Shown piece after piece: positions 1-5,627 of a stretch of DNA of 11,150 bases. The notes under the pieces were generated by a model that saw only the letters and a program-made list of their open reading frames with translations, searched no databases and was not told the origin of the DNA. Both the position numbers and the translations under genes were made by a program. Position 1 is the stretch's first letter; the number at the start of each line of letters is the position of its first letter. This DNA comes from an uncultured Dialister sp. (GTDB lineage: Bacteria > Bacillota > Negativicutes > Veillonellales > Dialisteraceae). Where the stretch lies: contig CABQAR010000012.1 of NCBI GenBank assembly GCA_902462205.1, positions 1 through 11,150 of the forward strand, written 5' to 3'.

Positions 1-647
1 GTTTCGAAATGCAGGTGGAAGAAAGAGAACACGGCGATGATGAAGCCCATCCGATCGATGAGGACTTCCTGACCGCCCTGGAATACGGGATGCCTCCGAC
101 AGGCGGACTGGGGATCGGACTGGACAGACTGTTCATGCTGATGACGGAATCCTCCAGTATCCGCGACGTACTCCTTTTCCCTGCCATGAGGCCGGAAAAT
201 ATGCAGGAAAAAGAAGCGGCGGCCAAGGCTGAAGAAGCCGTGGAAGCTGTTTCGGCGGAGCCTGAAAAAATTGATTTCTCCAAGGTAAAGATCGAACCTT
301 TATTTGAAGAAAGCGTTGACTTTGAAACATTCAGCAAGTCCGATTTCCGTGCGGTAAAGATAAAAGACTGCGTGGCAGTGCCGAAGAGCAAGAAGCTCCT
401 CCGGTTTACTCTGGATGACGGGACGGGAACCGACCGTACCATCCTGAGCGGCATCCATGCGTATTATGAGCCGGAAGAGCTGATTGGAAAAACGGCCATT
501 GCCATAGTTAATCTGCCGCCAAGAAAGATGATGGGCATTGATTCCTGCGGCATGCTGATTTCTGCTGTGCATGAGGAAGAAGGAGAAGAAAAGCTTCATC
601 TCCTGATGGTGGATAACCACATCCCTGCCGGGGCCAAGCTATATTAA
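1..647 (+). CDS. lysS: Lysyl-tRNA synthetase, class II, 3' part, with C-terminal Trbp111-type tRNA-binding domain
   Basis: The 5' part lies outside the window, and the first complete codon starts at base 3. The enzyme charges tRNA-Lys with lysine in the cytoplasm using ATP. The visible catalytic end carries the class II LysRS signature: GDDEA, DFLTALEYGMPP, then motif 3 (GGLGIGLDRL), then SIRDVLLFPAMRPE. A normal bacterial LysRS would stop about here. This one continues through an Ala/Glu-rich linker (about 40 residues, bases 195-320) into a domain of about 105 residues. That domain has Trbp111/EMAPII/CsaA-like OB-fold features: FSKSDFRAVKI, LSGIHAYYEPEELIGK, NLPPRKMMGI, SCGML and the terminal IPAGAKLY. 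The same domain is known at the C-terminus of bacterial MetRS and as free Trbp111, where it binds tRNA non-specifically and dimerises. MetRS is excluded because motif 3 is class II LysRS. The gene ends in TAA, and a terminator follows 18 bases later. Confidence 0.93.
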   Translation, partial: FEMQVEEREHGDDEAHPIDEDFLTALEYGMPPTGGLGIGLDRLFMLMTESSSIRDVLLFPAMRPENMQEKEAAAKAEEAVEAVSAEPEKIDFSKVKIEPLFEESVDFETFSKSDFRAVKIKDCVAVPKSKKLLRFTLDDGTGTDRTILSGIHAYYEPEELIGKTAIAIVNLPPRKMMGIDSCGMLISAVHEEEGEEKLHLLMVDNHIPAGAKLY

Positions 648-663
648 TTTTATGAAATTAATA

Positions 664-705
664 AGAGTACTTATAGGATTCATTTCTTATAGGTACTTTT
701 TATTT
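664..705 (+). terminator. Rho-independent terminator of lysS
   Basis: The arms at 666-678 and 685-697 form a 13-bp stem with two G-U wobbles and a 6-base loop. The T-rich tail TTTTTATTT spans 697-705. It lies just after the lysS stop and before the next promoter. Confidence 0.85.
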
Positions 706-732
706 GTCCTGCAGAGGGAACAAATGTGATAT
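704..732 (+). promoter_or_regulatory. Possible promoter of the GNAT gene
   Basis: A weak match to -35 TTGTCC (704-709), a 17-base spacer and -10 TGATAT (727-732) lies between the lysS terminator and the acetyltransferase gene. That gene needs its own promoter because a terminator precedes it. The -35 and -10 are both imperfect, so the exact boxes are uncertain. Confidence 0.35.
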
Positions 733-739
733 ATTTGTT
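719..739. promoter_or_regulatory. 7-bp inverted repeat in the GNAT leader, possible operator
   Basis: AACAAAT (719-725) and ATTTGTT (733-739) are perfect inverted repeats around a 7-base centre, and they overlap the presumed -10. The placement fits an operator, but AT-rich 7-bp palindromes also arise by chance. Confidence 0.3.
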
Positions 740-768
740 TTAATCAGAATGAATCGGGAGGAATATAA

Positions 769-1251
769 ATGGAGATAAGAACGGCGTCGATGGCGGATCT
801 GGAAACGGTGGCTGCGGTGGAGGCCGCCTGTTTTCCCGCTGCGGAAGCGGCCACGAAAGAATCTTTTGAAAAAAGGCTGGCTTATTACGGGAACCATTTC
901 TGGCTGATGTTTGACGGGGGAAATCTGATTTCTTTTGTAGACGGCATGGTGACAAGCGTTCCCGATCTGACGGATGAAATGTATGAAAAGGCAGAACTGC
1001 ATGACGAGGCAGGAGAATGGCAGATGATTTTCGGATTGAATACTCTGCCTTCCTGCCGCAGGCATGGTTATGCAGGGATGCTTTTGCGCAAAATGATAGA
1101 GGATGCGAAAAAGCAGAAGCGGAAAGGCGTGGTTCTGACCTGCAAAGATGCGCTGATCCATTACTATGAATCCTTCGGATTCCAAAATGAAGGGGTTTCT
1201 GATTCTGTCCACGGAAATGTGGTCTGGTACCAGATGAGGCTGACCTTCTGA
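769..1251 (+). CDS. GNAT family N-acetyltransferase (AANAT-like)
   Basis: A 160-residue single-domain cytoplasmic protein, a normal length for the GNAT superfamily. It is expected to transfer an acetyl group from acetyl-CoA to an amine; the substrate is unknown. The acetyl-CoA pyrophosphate loop is visible as CRRHGYAGMLLRKMI (residues 96-110, the R-x-x-G-x-A/G type). A beta strand VVLTC precedes the C-terminal HYYESFGF (131-138), whose tyrosine is the usual general-acid position. The LHDEAGEWQ stretch (77-85) and overall layout resemble bacterial relatives of arylalkylamine N-acetyltransferase rather than RimI. The start is set by GGGAGGA at 756-762, six bases before ATG. The gene is monocistronic, between the lysS terminator and a convergent terminator. 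Confidence 0.85.
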   Translation: MEIRTASMADLETVAAVEAACFPAAEAATKESFEKRLAYYGNHFWLMFDGGNLISFVDGMVTSVPDLTDEMYEKAELHDEAGEWQMIFGLNTLPSCRRHGYAGMLLRKMIEDAKKQKRKGVVLTCKDALIHYYESFGFQNEGVSDSVHGNVVWYQMRLTF

Positions 1252-1287
1252 TCAGGGGGATGGATTTGCCTGTTTTACGGGCACGTA

Positions 1288-1329
1288 AAAAGACGATGCT
1301 TATGAAATCATCTGTAAGCATCGTCTTTT
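1288..1329. terminator. Bidirectional terminator between convergent genes
   Basis: A perfect 15-bp inverted repeat (1288-1302 with 1315-1329) around a 12-base loop. The stem begins with AAAA and ends with TTTT, so either strand gives a GC-containing hairpin followed by U's. It serves the GNAT gene from the left and the LRAT-like gene from the right. The TAA stop of the leftward gene (1328-1330) lies inside the outer edge of the stem. Confidence 0.9.
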
Positions 1330-2056
1330 ATATGGAGTCTGTGGATTTGGACAGGATTTTTTCTCCCGCCATAGCAGCGGACATTTTCATGACGCGGCCT
1401 TTCAGGTCGGTCATCATCAGTGCGTCGAGCAGGCCGCCGATCTGATGGGATTCGGAAATCCCTGTCTTGCACCACAGGGCAAAGTGCTCGCAATTGTTGG
1501 TGATCAGGTTATAATTGGATTCGCCGATACGGCTTCTGGCCCGCGATATGGTTTCGAGCGGCGTATACAGGTGGTAGTTGACGGCCTTCAGGTAATCCCA
1601 CAGCTTATCAGAGCGTTCCGGATGATCCATCAGCTTCTTGAATCCTGAAAACTCCATGTTTTCCGTAGGAGTGCCGTAAATGGAGGGGAAATAGCAGGTA
1701 TAATAAATATCCATGCCGTTTAAAAATTCTTTCAGCGGAGCTTCGTGAATGCATATCTTGAAATTCTGCTGCGGGTCTATATCATAATGGATAACTCTGT
1801 CCTGTCCGATGTAGATGCCGAAATGCTCGAAGCCGATCCGGTGGACGCAGATGACGTCTCCCGGTTTTGCAGGCTGGAAGTTTTCTTTTTCCGGCTCAAG
1901 ATTAAGGATATCCCGTACCCGTGAGGTACAGAAGTTAAACGTGATGAACACGGGATAGAGCAGGATGGAAAATACACGGATGAACCGGGAGAACAGCAGA
2001 TTGGCTTCGTCCTTGGTCAGGCCGCTGTCCGGGGGAAAAGGATTTTTTTTCATCAT
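1328..2056 (-). CDS. LRAT-like (NlpC/P60 superfamily) papain-fold protein
   Basis: About 242 residues. The central part matches the lecithin:retinol acyltransferase (LRAT) family, a circularly permuted branch of the NlpC/P60 fold that acts through an acyl-cysteine. Visible hallmarks are GDVICVHRIGFEHFGIYIG with the first catalytic His (about 78), VIHYD with the second His (about 90), and TNNCEHFALWCKTG with the catalytic Cys (about 189) in the family NCEHF motif. An N-terminal hydrophobic stretch (about 25-42) suggests membrane association, fitting a lipid substrate. Known relatives are acyltransferases or phospholipases A; this substrate is unknown. It lies 11 bases after the TetR gene with no clear Shine-Dalgarno, so coupled translation is likely. 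The start could be GTG at 2062, ATG at 2056 (chosen) or ATG at 2053. Confidence 0.8.
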   Translation of the reverse strand: MMKKNPFPPDSGLTKDEANLLFSRFIRVFSILLYPVFITFNFCTSRVRDILNLEPEKENFQPAKPGDVICVHRIGFEHFGIYIGQDRVIHYDIDPQQNFKICIHEAPLKEFLNGMDIYYTCYFPSIYGTPTENMEFSGFKKLMDHPERSDKLWDYLKAVNYHLYTPLETISRARSRIGESNYNLITNNCEHFALWCKTGISESHQIGGLLDALMMTDLKGRVMKMSAAMAGEKILSKSTDSI

Positions 2057-2067
2057 GGCCACACGGA

Positions 2068-2631
2068 TTATATAATCGGATAAATAACGGAACGGAAATA
2101 GGAATCCAGCTCTTCAGGGGTCTGCTTCATCTTGTTCTTCACCCACCATTGCACCATTTCCACAAAGCTGCCGGCGATGTGGTTCAGAAGGAAGTCTTCA
2201 GGGACTTCTCTTTTTTTATGGTCGGACGACTGGAGTACATAGGCCTTGATAAGGGAATTCAGGCTGCTTTTGAAATATTTCAAAAAGATGTCACTGCTTT
2301 CCGAGGTAAGCAGGTCACGAATGTGGTAGGAATTGGACCGGATGTGCTGGAGCAGGTGGCAGAACACGGGATCCGGGACACCCGGCGCATTATGGTGGTC
2401 CGCAGGCAGGTCATGGTTCATGACGGCATCGATGATGTGCTGGAAGAGTTCGCTGCACATTGCATTCAAAAGGTCGTCCTTCGTCTGGAAATGGGAATAG
2501 AAGGTGCTCCGCCCGACGTTGGCGCGATCAATGATGGCCTGTATTGTGATATGGGAATAGGATTCCTCCGACAGGAGGGAACTGAAGGAATCAAATATGG
2601 CAATGCGTGTTTTCTGCTGCCGTCTGTCCAT
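2068..2631 (-). CDS. TetR/AcrR family transcriptional regulator
   Basis: A 187-residue one-component repressor-type protein. The N-terminal DNA-binding domain is clear: helix-turn-helix at about residues 29-50, ending in the family-typical VGRSTFYSHFQTKDDLL. The C-terminal half, with HIAGSFVEMVQWWVKNK and TPEELDSYF, resembles the DhaS-like TetR C-terminal domain, which provides dimerisation and ligand binding. The ligand is unknown. The frame opens at a TTG at 2643, but ATG at 2631 is preferred because GGAG (2638-2641 on the complement) sits six bases before it. It is the first gene of a two-gene operon with the LRAT-like gene. A palindrome over its predicted -10 suggests that it represses itself and that gene. 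Confidence 0.9.
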   Translation of the reverse strand: MDRRQQKTRIAIFDSFSSLLSEESYSHITIQAIIDRANVGRSTFYSHFQTKDDLLNAMCSELFQHIIDAVMNHDLPADHHNAPGVPDPVFCHLLQHIRSNSYHIRDLLTSESSDIFLKYFKSSLNSLIKAYVLQSSDHKKREVPEDFLLNHIAGSFVEMVQWWVKNKMKQTPEELDSYFRSVIYPII

Positions 2632-2675
2632 AAGAATCTCCAATCATATCAATAGAATAATTATCAAACAACCTG

Positions 2676-2694
2676 TACTTTATTGAATATAGTA
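2676..2694. promoter_or_regulatory. 19-bp palindrome, candidate TetR-family operator
   Basis: Eight of nine base pairs match around a central G at 2685, and only 2680/2690 fails to pair. It lies 45 bases upstream of the TetR start codon and covers the predicted -10. A single short palindrome on the promoter of the regulator's own gene is the usual arrangement for TetR autorepression. Binding is inferred. Confidence 0.5.
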
Positions 2695-2717
2695 GCACAA
2701 TTTATGAAATGGTGAAA
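2689..2717 (-). promoter_or_regulatory. Predicted promoter of the TetR-LRAT operon
   Basis: On the minus strand, -35 TTTCAC (2712-2717) and -10 TACTAT (2689-2694) are 17 bases apart. Both boxes are imperfect. Transcription would start near 2682, giving a leader of about 50 bases. The -10 lies inside the palindrome. Confidence 0.45.
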
Positions 2718-2894
2718 GCGGATTTTGCGGGTCAGATCAAAATAATCAGATGGGGCGAACAGAGTGGTGCAGTACATCTGAGAAGACGGGTTCGACAAAC
2801 GAGATGAGGGAATCCGTCTGATATGGCGTGTCATTTGGCAGAAGCCGCGGATTTGCTGCCGCAGGTAAAACGGAAGCTGTTCTGCCTGATCCGA
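2718..2894. other. Non-coding stretch between two leftward operons
   Basis: No convincing gene. It contains two adjacent imperfect hairpins: 2746-2752 with 2775-2781 (7 bp) and 2784-2793 with 2810-2819 (10 bp, one G-U). It also holds two short plus-strand frames of 32 codons (2709-2807) and 24 codons (2823-2897), neither with a well-placed ribosome binding site. It may be a spacer, a decayed gene or an unrecognised small RNA; the sequence does not decide. Confidence 0.4.
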
Positions 2895-2927
2895 TAAAAA
2901 AGCACACCTCCCGGAAGAGATGTGCTT
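2895..2927 (-). terminator. Rho-independent terminator of the M18 aminopeptidase operon
   Basis: On the minus strand, an 11-bp stem with one G-U wobble (2917-2927 with 2900-2910), a 6-base loop and a run of six T's (complement of 2896-2901). It starts 10 bases after the aminopeptidase stop codon. Confidence 0.88.
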
Positions 2928-2936
2928 CTCTGTAAA

Positions 2937-4211
2937 TTAATCAAAGAATATGGTGGAAGCCTGTACCAGATATGCGGTATCCTTTGCGCCGGCCGTTTCA
3001 TAGGAAGAATGCATGGCGAGCTGGGGAAGGCCGATATCAACGGTAGGCATGGCTACTTTCGTGTTGGAAATATTTCCCAGTGTGGAACCGCCGGGCATGT
3101 CGCTTCTGTTTGTGAATGTCTGGACAGGGACTCCGGCCTGTTCACAGATATCCCGGAAAACAGCGGCGGAATATCCGTCGGTGGAATATTTCTGCTGGGC
3201 ATTGAATTTGAGGACGATGCCCTCGTTCAGAACAGGCGCATTGGACGGATCGGCGTATTCTCCGTGGTTCGGATGCACCGCATGGGCGTTGTCGGCAGAA
3301 ATCATAAAGCTTCTGGCGATCATGGCCTGTGTTTCATCGTAGCTGTAACCCAGAGAGAGGGACAACCGCATCAGCGTGTTCTCAAGGAAGGTGGAGCCTG
3401 CTCCCTGGCTTGTGCCGCTTCCCACCTCTTCGTTGTCAAAGAGGGCATAGATGCAGATGTTGTTTTCCTTTCTGCCGCCGGTAAATCCGCGGAAGGTGGA
3501 AAACGCGCATTGCAGGTCATCCAGCCGGGCAGAGGAAATAAATTCCTGATTGCTGCCCCATAGGACGCCGGGAATGCGGGAATACAGGTACAGGTCATGG
3601 CCCAAAATATTTTTCGCCTCTGTTTTTGCGGCAGCGGCGATGACATCCATGAAGGGAGTCCCGTTTTCCGATGCGGCATACAGGGGAAGCAGGTCTTTCT
3701 GTATATTCCAGGCGTGTCCGTTGTTCACCGTCCGCTCCATGTGGATGGCGACGGAGGGAATGACGAGCATCGTGCCGTCAAAGGCGACCAGCTTCGGTAG
3801 AATGCGGCCGTTCTCACGGACCATGAGGCGTCCGGCAACGGCAAGAGGCCTGTCAAGCCAGGTGCTCATGATCATTCCGCCGTAGCCTTCCACATTGAGG
3901 CGGATATAGCGTCCGTCTTTCAGCTCGGGATTTTCCTTGATTTTAAAACAGGGCGAGTCACAGTGGCTGGCAGCGATATGGAATGCACGCCCGCCGTTTT
4001 CGGGAACGGTGAATGCCATCAGGGCGGAACCGTTTCTGGTGACTACATACCTGCCGCCTTTTTCAATATGCCACGGGTCTTCCTCGCGGATTTCCGTGAA
4101 GCCTGCATAAACAAGTGCCGTCTTAATACTTCGGACGGCATGGAAAACGGAAGGTGCCTTGGCGATGAAATGGAGAAGGTCACGGTTGATTTCTTCGTAA
4201 GAAATATCCAT
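2937..4211 (-). CDS. M18 family zinc aminopeptidase
   Basis: A 424-residue cytoplasmic metallo-aminopeptidase of the aspartyl aminopeptidase family, which removes N-terminal residues from peptides using two zinc ions. The metal and catalytic residues are all present: His83 with Asp85 in ASHCDSP, Asp231 in SSARLDDLQ, Glu261-Glu262 in LFDNEEVGS (general base and ligand), Asp307 in SADNAHAVHPNH, and His401 in QLAMHSSYE. The length is typical of bacterial M18 enzymes (apeA/apeB type), and the gene looks intact. It starts three bases after the stop of the upstream exported-protein gene and has no good Shine-Dalgarno, so translation is probably coupled. The two genes share one promoter and one terminator. 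A role in peptide turnover is inferred; the exact residue preference cannot be read here. Confidence 0.94.
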   Translation of the reverse strand: MDISYEEINRDLLHFIAKAPSVFHAVRSIKTALVYAGFTEIREEDPWHIEKGGRYVVTRNGSALMAFTVPENGGRAFHIAASHCDSPCFKIKENPELKDGRYIRLNVEGYGGMIMSTWLDRPLAVAGRLMVRENGRILPKLVAFDGTMLVIPSVAIHMERTVNNGHAWNIQKDLLPLYAASENGTPFMDVIAAAAKTEAKNILGHDLYLYSRIPGVLWGSNQEFISSARLDDLQCAFSTFRGFTGGRKENNICIYALFDNEEVGSGTSQGAGSTFLENTLMRLSLSLGYSYDETQAMIARSFMISADNAHAVHPNHGEYADPSNAPVLNEGIVLKFNAQQKYSTDGYSAAVFRDICEQAGVPVQTFTNRSDMPGGSTLGNISNTKVAMPTVDIGLPQLAMHSSYETAGAKDTAYLVQASTIFFD

Positions 4212-4214
4212 GGC

Positions 4215-4598
4215 TTACTTGGCTTTGTTTACTTTTCTCTGATAAACGGCTTCTGCCATCTGGGCGCGTTCACGGATGACCGGATTGGTGGAATTGATGG
4301 AAGTGGCGGAAAAGTTGCTCTTATAGTGGAGCTTCTTCGTGGTCTTTTCCATTTCCTTGACCTGGATGGTTCCGGCGGTCCTGTCATATACATAGACATA
4401 ATTGCAGACACCGTCCGGCAGTTTTTCTATGGCGGCGAATTCCAGAATTTCATGGCCGTCAGTGGTTTTGTTGTAATGGGTTTCATCAAGGTCGATGGTC
4501 ATCGTGTCATTATATTTCCAGAGCTTTTCTGCGGAAACAGACATCGTCATCGTGGAGAGAACGGCAGCTGTGCCGAGGGCAATCAATAATTTTTTCAT
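4215..4598 (-). CDS. Small Sec-exported protein of unknown function
   Basis: A 127-residue protein that I do not recognise. The N-terminus is a standard signal peptide: MKKLL, a hydrophobic core (residues 6-20) and an SVSA cleavage site, with the mature protein starting near Glu24. The mature part (about 104 residues) is polar and rich in Lys, Thr and Tyr. It has one cysteine (Cys65, so no internal disulphide) and no transmembrane segment, and it ends in a basic helix-like tail (about 105-127). The pattern of short alternating strands (NYVYVYD, GTIQVKEME) suggests a small beta-rich periplasmic or secreted domain. The ATG at 4598 is chosen because it gives a textbook signal peptide; an in-frame GTG at 4607 would add three residues. 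It is the first gene of the operon with the M18 aminopeptidase. Confidence 0.75.
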   Translation of the reverse strand: MKKLLIALGTAAVLSTMTMSVSAEKLWKYNDTMTIDLDETHYNKTTDGHEILEFAAIEKLPDGVCNYVYVYDRTAGTIQVKEMEKTTKKLHYKSNFSATSINSTNPVIRERAQMAEAVYQRKVNKAK

Positions 4599-4650
4599 TG
4601 GATCCACTCACTTTCAAAATGTATTTAGGAATGAGTTTAAAACTGTAAGT

Positions 4651-4678
4651 ATTATACCATATCCGGCGCATGTTCCAA
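4651..4678 (-). promoter_or_regulatory. Promoter of the exported protein-M18 operon
   Basis: Minus strand: -35 TTGGAA (4673-4678), a 16-base spacer and a perfect -10 TATAAT (4651-4656) preceded by TGG (extended -10). The start would be near 4644, giving a leader of about 46 bases. Confidence 0.8.
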
Positions 4679-4698
4679 TACGAGGCGCGGAAGACCGT

Positions 4699-4727
4699 TT
4701 GACGGCGGAATCCGTGCTTTGTACAAT
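4699..4727 (+). promoter_or_regulatory. truA: Promoter of truA
   Basis: -35 TTGACG (4699-4704), a 17-base spacer and -10 TACAAT (4722-4727), each one base from consensus. The start would be near 4734. It is back-to-back with the leftward promoter, with the -35 boxes 20 bases apart. Confidence 0.8.
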
Positions 4728-4768
4728 GAAATCAAAACAGGCTTTTGACGGAGATTCACGGAGGGTAT

Positions 4769-5506
4769 ATGAATTATAAATTCCTGGTACAGTATGACGG
4801 CACCCGTTACGAGGGGTGGCAGAAGCAGCAGCGGACAGAGGAAACGATCCAGGGGAAGCTGGAGAAGGCTTTCCGGAAGGTAACGGGGGAAGACGTGCAG
4901 GTCATCGGCGCGGGAAGGACGGATGCAGGCGTCCATTCCGTGGGACAGACGGCCAATGTACGTCTGAAAAAGAGCCGGGATACGGAAAAACTGGAAGCAG
5001 AAATCAATGAGTGTCTTCCTGATGATATATATGTAAAAAAATTAGAGGAGGCGGGAGAATATTTCCACAGCCGGTTCGATGCGGTGAAAAAAATATATCG
5101 GTATCGTGTGCGGACAGGCAGTGAGAAAAATGTGTTCGAACGCCGTTTTGTCTGGCAATACGGAAAAAGGCTGGATATGAAAGAAATGGAACGGGCCGCC
5201 GGTTTCTTTTTGGGAGAGCATGATTTCACTTCTTTCTGCGGAAATAAGAAGATGAAGAAATCTGCGGTCCGTACCGTATTTTCCATCGTGATCAAAGAAA
5301 ATGCGGGAGAAATGCAGATTGATTTTACCGGCGACGGATTTCTGCAGGGAATGGTCCGCATCATGACAGGGACGCTCATCGAGGTGGGGGAAGGAAAACG
5401 GAAGGCAGGGGAGATCCCTGAAATAATGCAGGCGGCAGACAGGGAGAGGGCCGGTTTTACCGCTCCTCCGCAGGGGCTTGTTTTATTGAAGACGGAGTAT
5501 GAATAG
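4769..5506 (+). CDS. truA: tRNA pseudouridine(38-40) synthase TruA
   Basis: A 245-residue cytoplasmic enzyme that isomerises uridines 38-40 in the anticodon arm of many tRNAs. The TruA signature is clear. It opens with VQYDGTRYEGWQKQ (residues 7-20). IGAGRTDAGVHSVGQ follows, with catalytic Asp52. Later blocks are FHSRFDAVKKIYRYR, HDFTSFCGNKK and FTGDGFLQGMVRIMTGTL, and it ends with TAPPQGLVLLK. The length is normal. The frame is open further upstream to 4745, but ATG at 4769 is chosen because ACGGAGGGT sits immediately before it and family members begin at about this residue. It has its own promoter and terminator and appears monocistronic, unlike firmicute genomes where truA follows ribosomal-protein and ECF genes. 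Confidence 0.97.
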   Translation: MNYKFLVQYDGTRYEGWQKQQRTEETIQGKLEKAFRKVTGEDVQVIGAGRTDAGVHSVGQTANVRLKKSRDTEKLEAEINECLPDDIYVKKLEEAGEYFHSRFDAVKKIYRYRVRTGSEKNVFERRFVWQYGKRLDMKEMERAAGFFLGEHDFTSFCGNKKMKKSAVRTVFSIVIKENAGEMQIDFTGDGFLQGMVRIMTGTLIEVGEGKRKAGEIPEIMQAADRERAGFTAPPQGLVLLKTEYE

Positions 5507-5527
5507 CGGGATGCGAATCATGGGGGA

Positions 5528-5570
5528 ATGCCTGTAATCAGTGTGCTACACGGATTCGGGCGTTTCTTTT
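5528..5570 (+). terminator. Rho-independent terminator of truA
   Basis: A long hairpin. The outer stem is 5530-5534 with 5557-5561, then 5536-5539 with 5553-5556 around a bulged T. An inner GTGT/ACAC stem is closed by a 3-base loop (5545-5547). GTTTCTTTT follows. Confidence 0.82.
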
Positions 5571-5574
5571 ATTA

Positions 5575-5583
5575 TGGTATAAT
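5575..5583 (+). promoter_or_regulatory. Extended -10 promoter of the HAD-rapZ-yvcK-whiA operon
   Basis: TGG precedes a perfect TATAAT (5578-5583), and no good -35 is visible because that position lies in the truA terminator stem. The start would be near 5590, about 38 bases before the first gene. ATGGTAT occurs twice 11 bases apart (5574-5580, 5585-5591), a possible regulator site. Confidence 0.65.
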
Positions 5584-5627
5584 CATGGTATGAAACATAA
5601 GAATAAAAATGATTTTGGGAGAACAGA

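Noticed and set aside
2709..2807. 32-codon plus-strand frame starting ATG GTG AAA
   Set aside because: No ribosome binding site, an arginine-rich, non-conserved-looking product, and overlap with the predicted TetR promoter on the other strand. Not annotated as a gene.
2746..2819. Riboswitch or T-box leader
   Set aside because: The hairpins match no leader class I recognise, and no T-box or antiterminator sequence is visible. The downstream direction on this strand has no gene start.
2922..3563. 213-codon plus-strand open frame inside the aminopeptidase gene
   Set aside because: It lies antisense to an intact M18 gene with all catalytic residues, and its product has no recognisable domain. 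It is a shadow frame.
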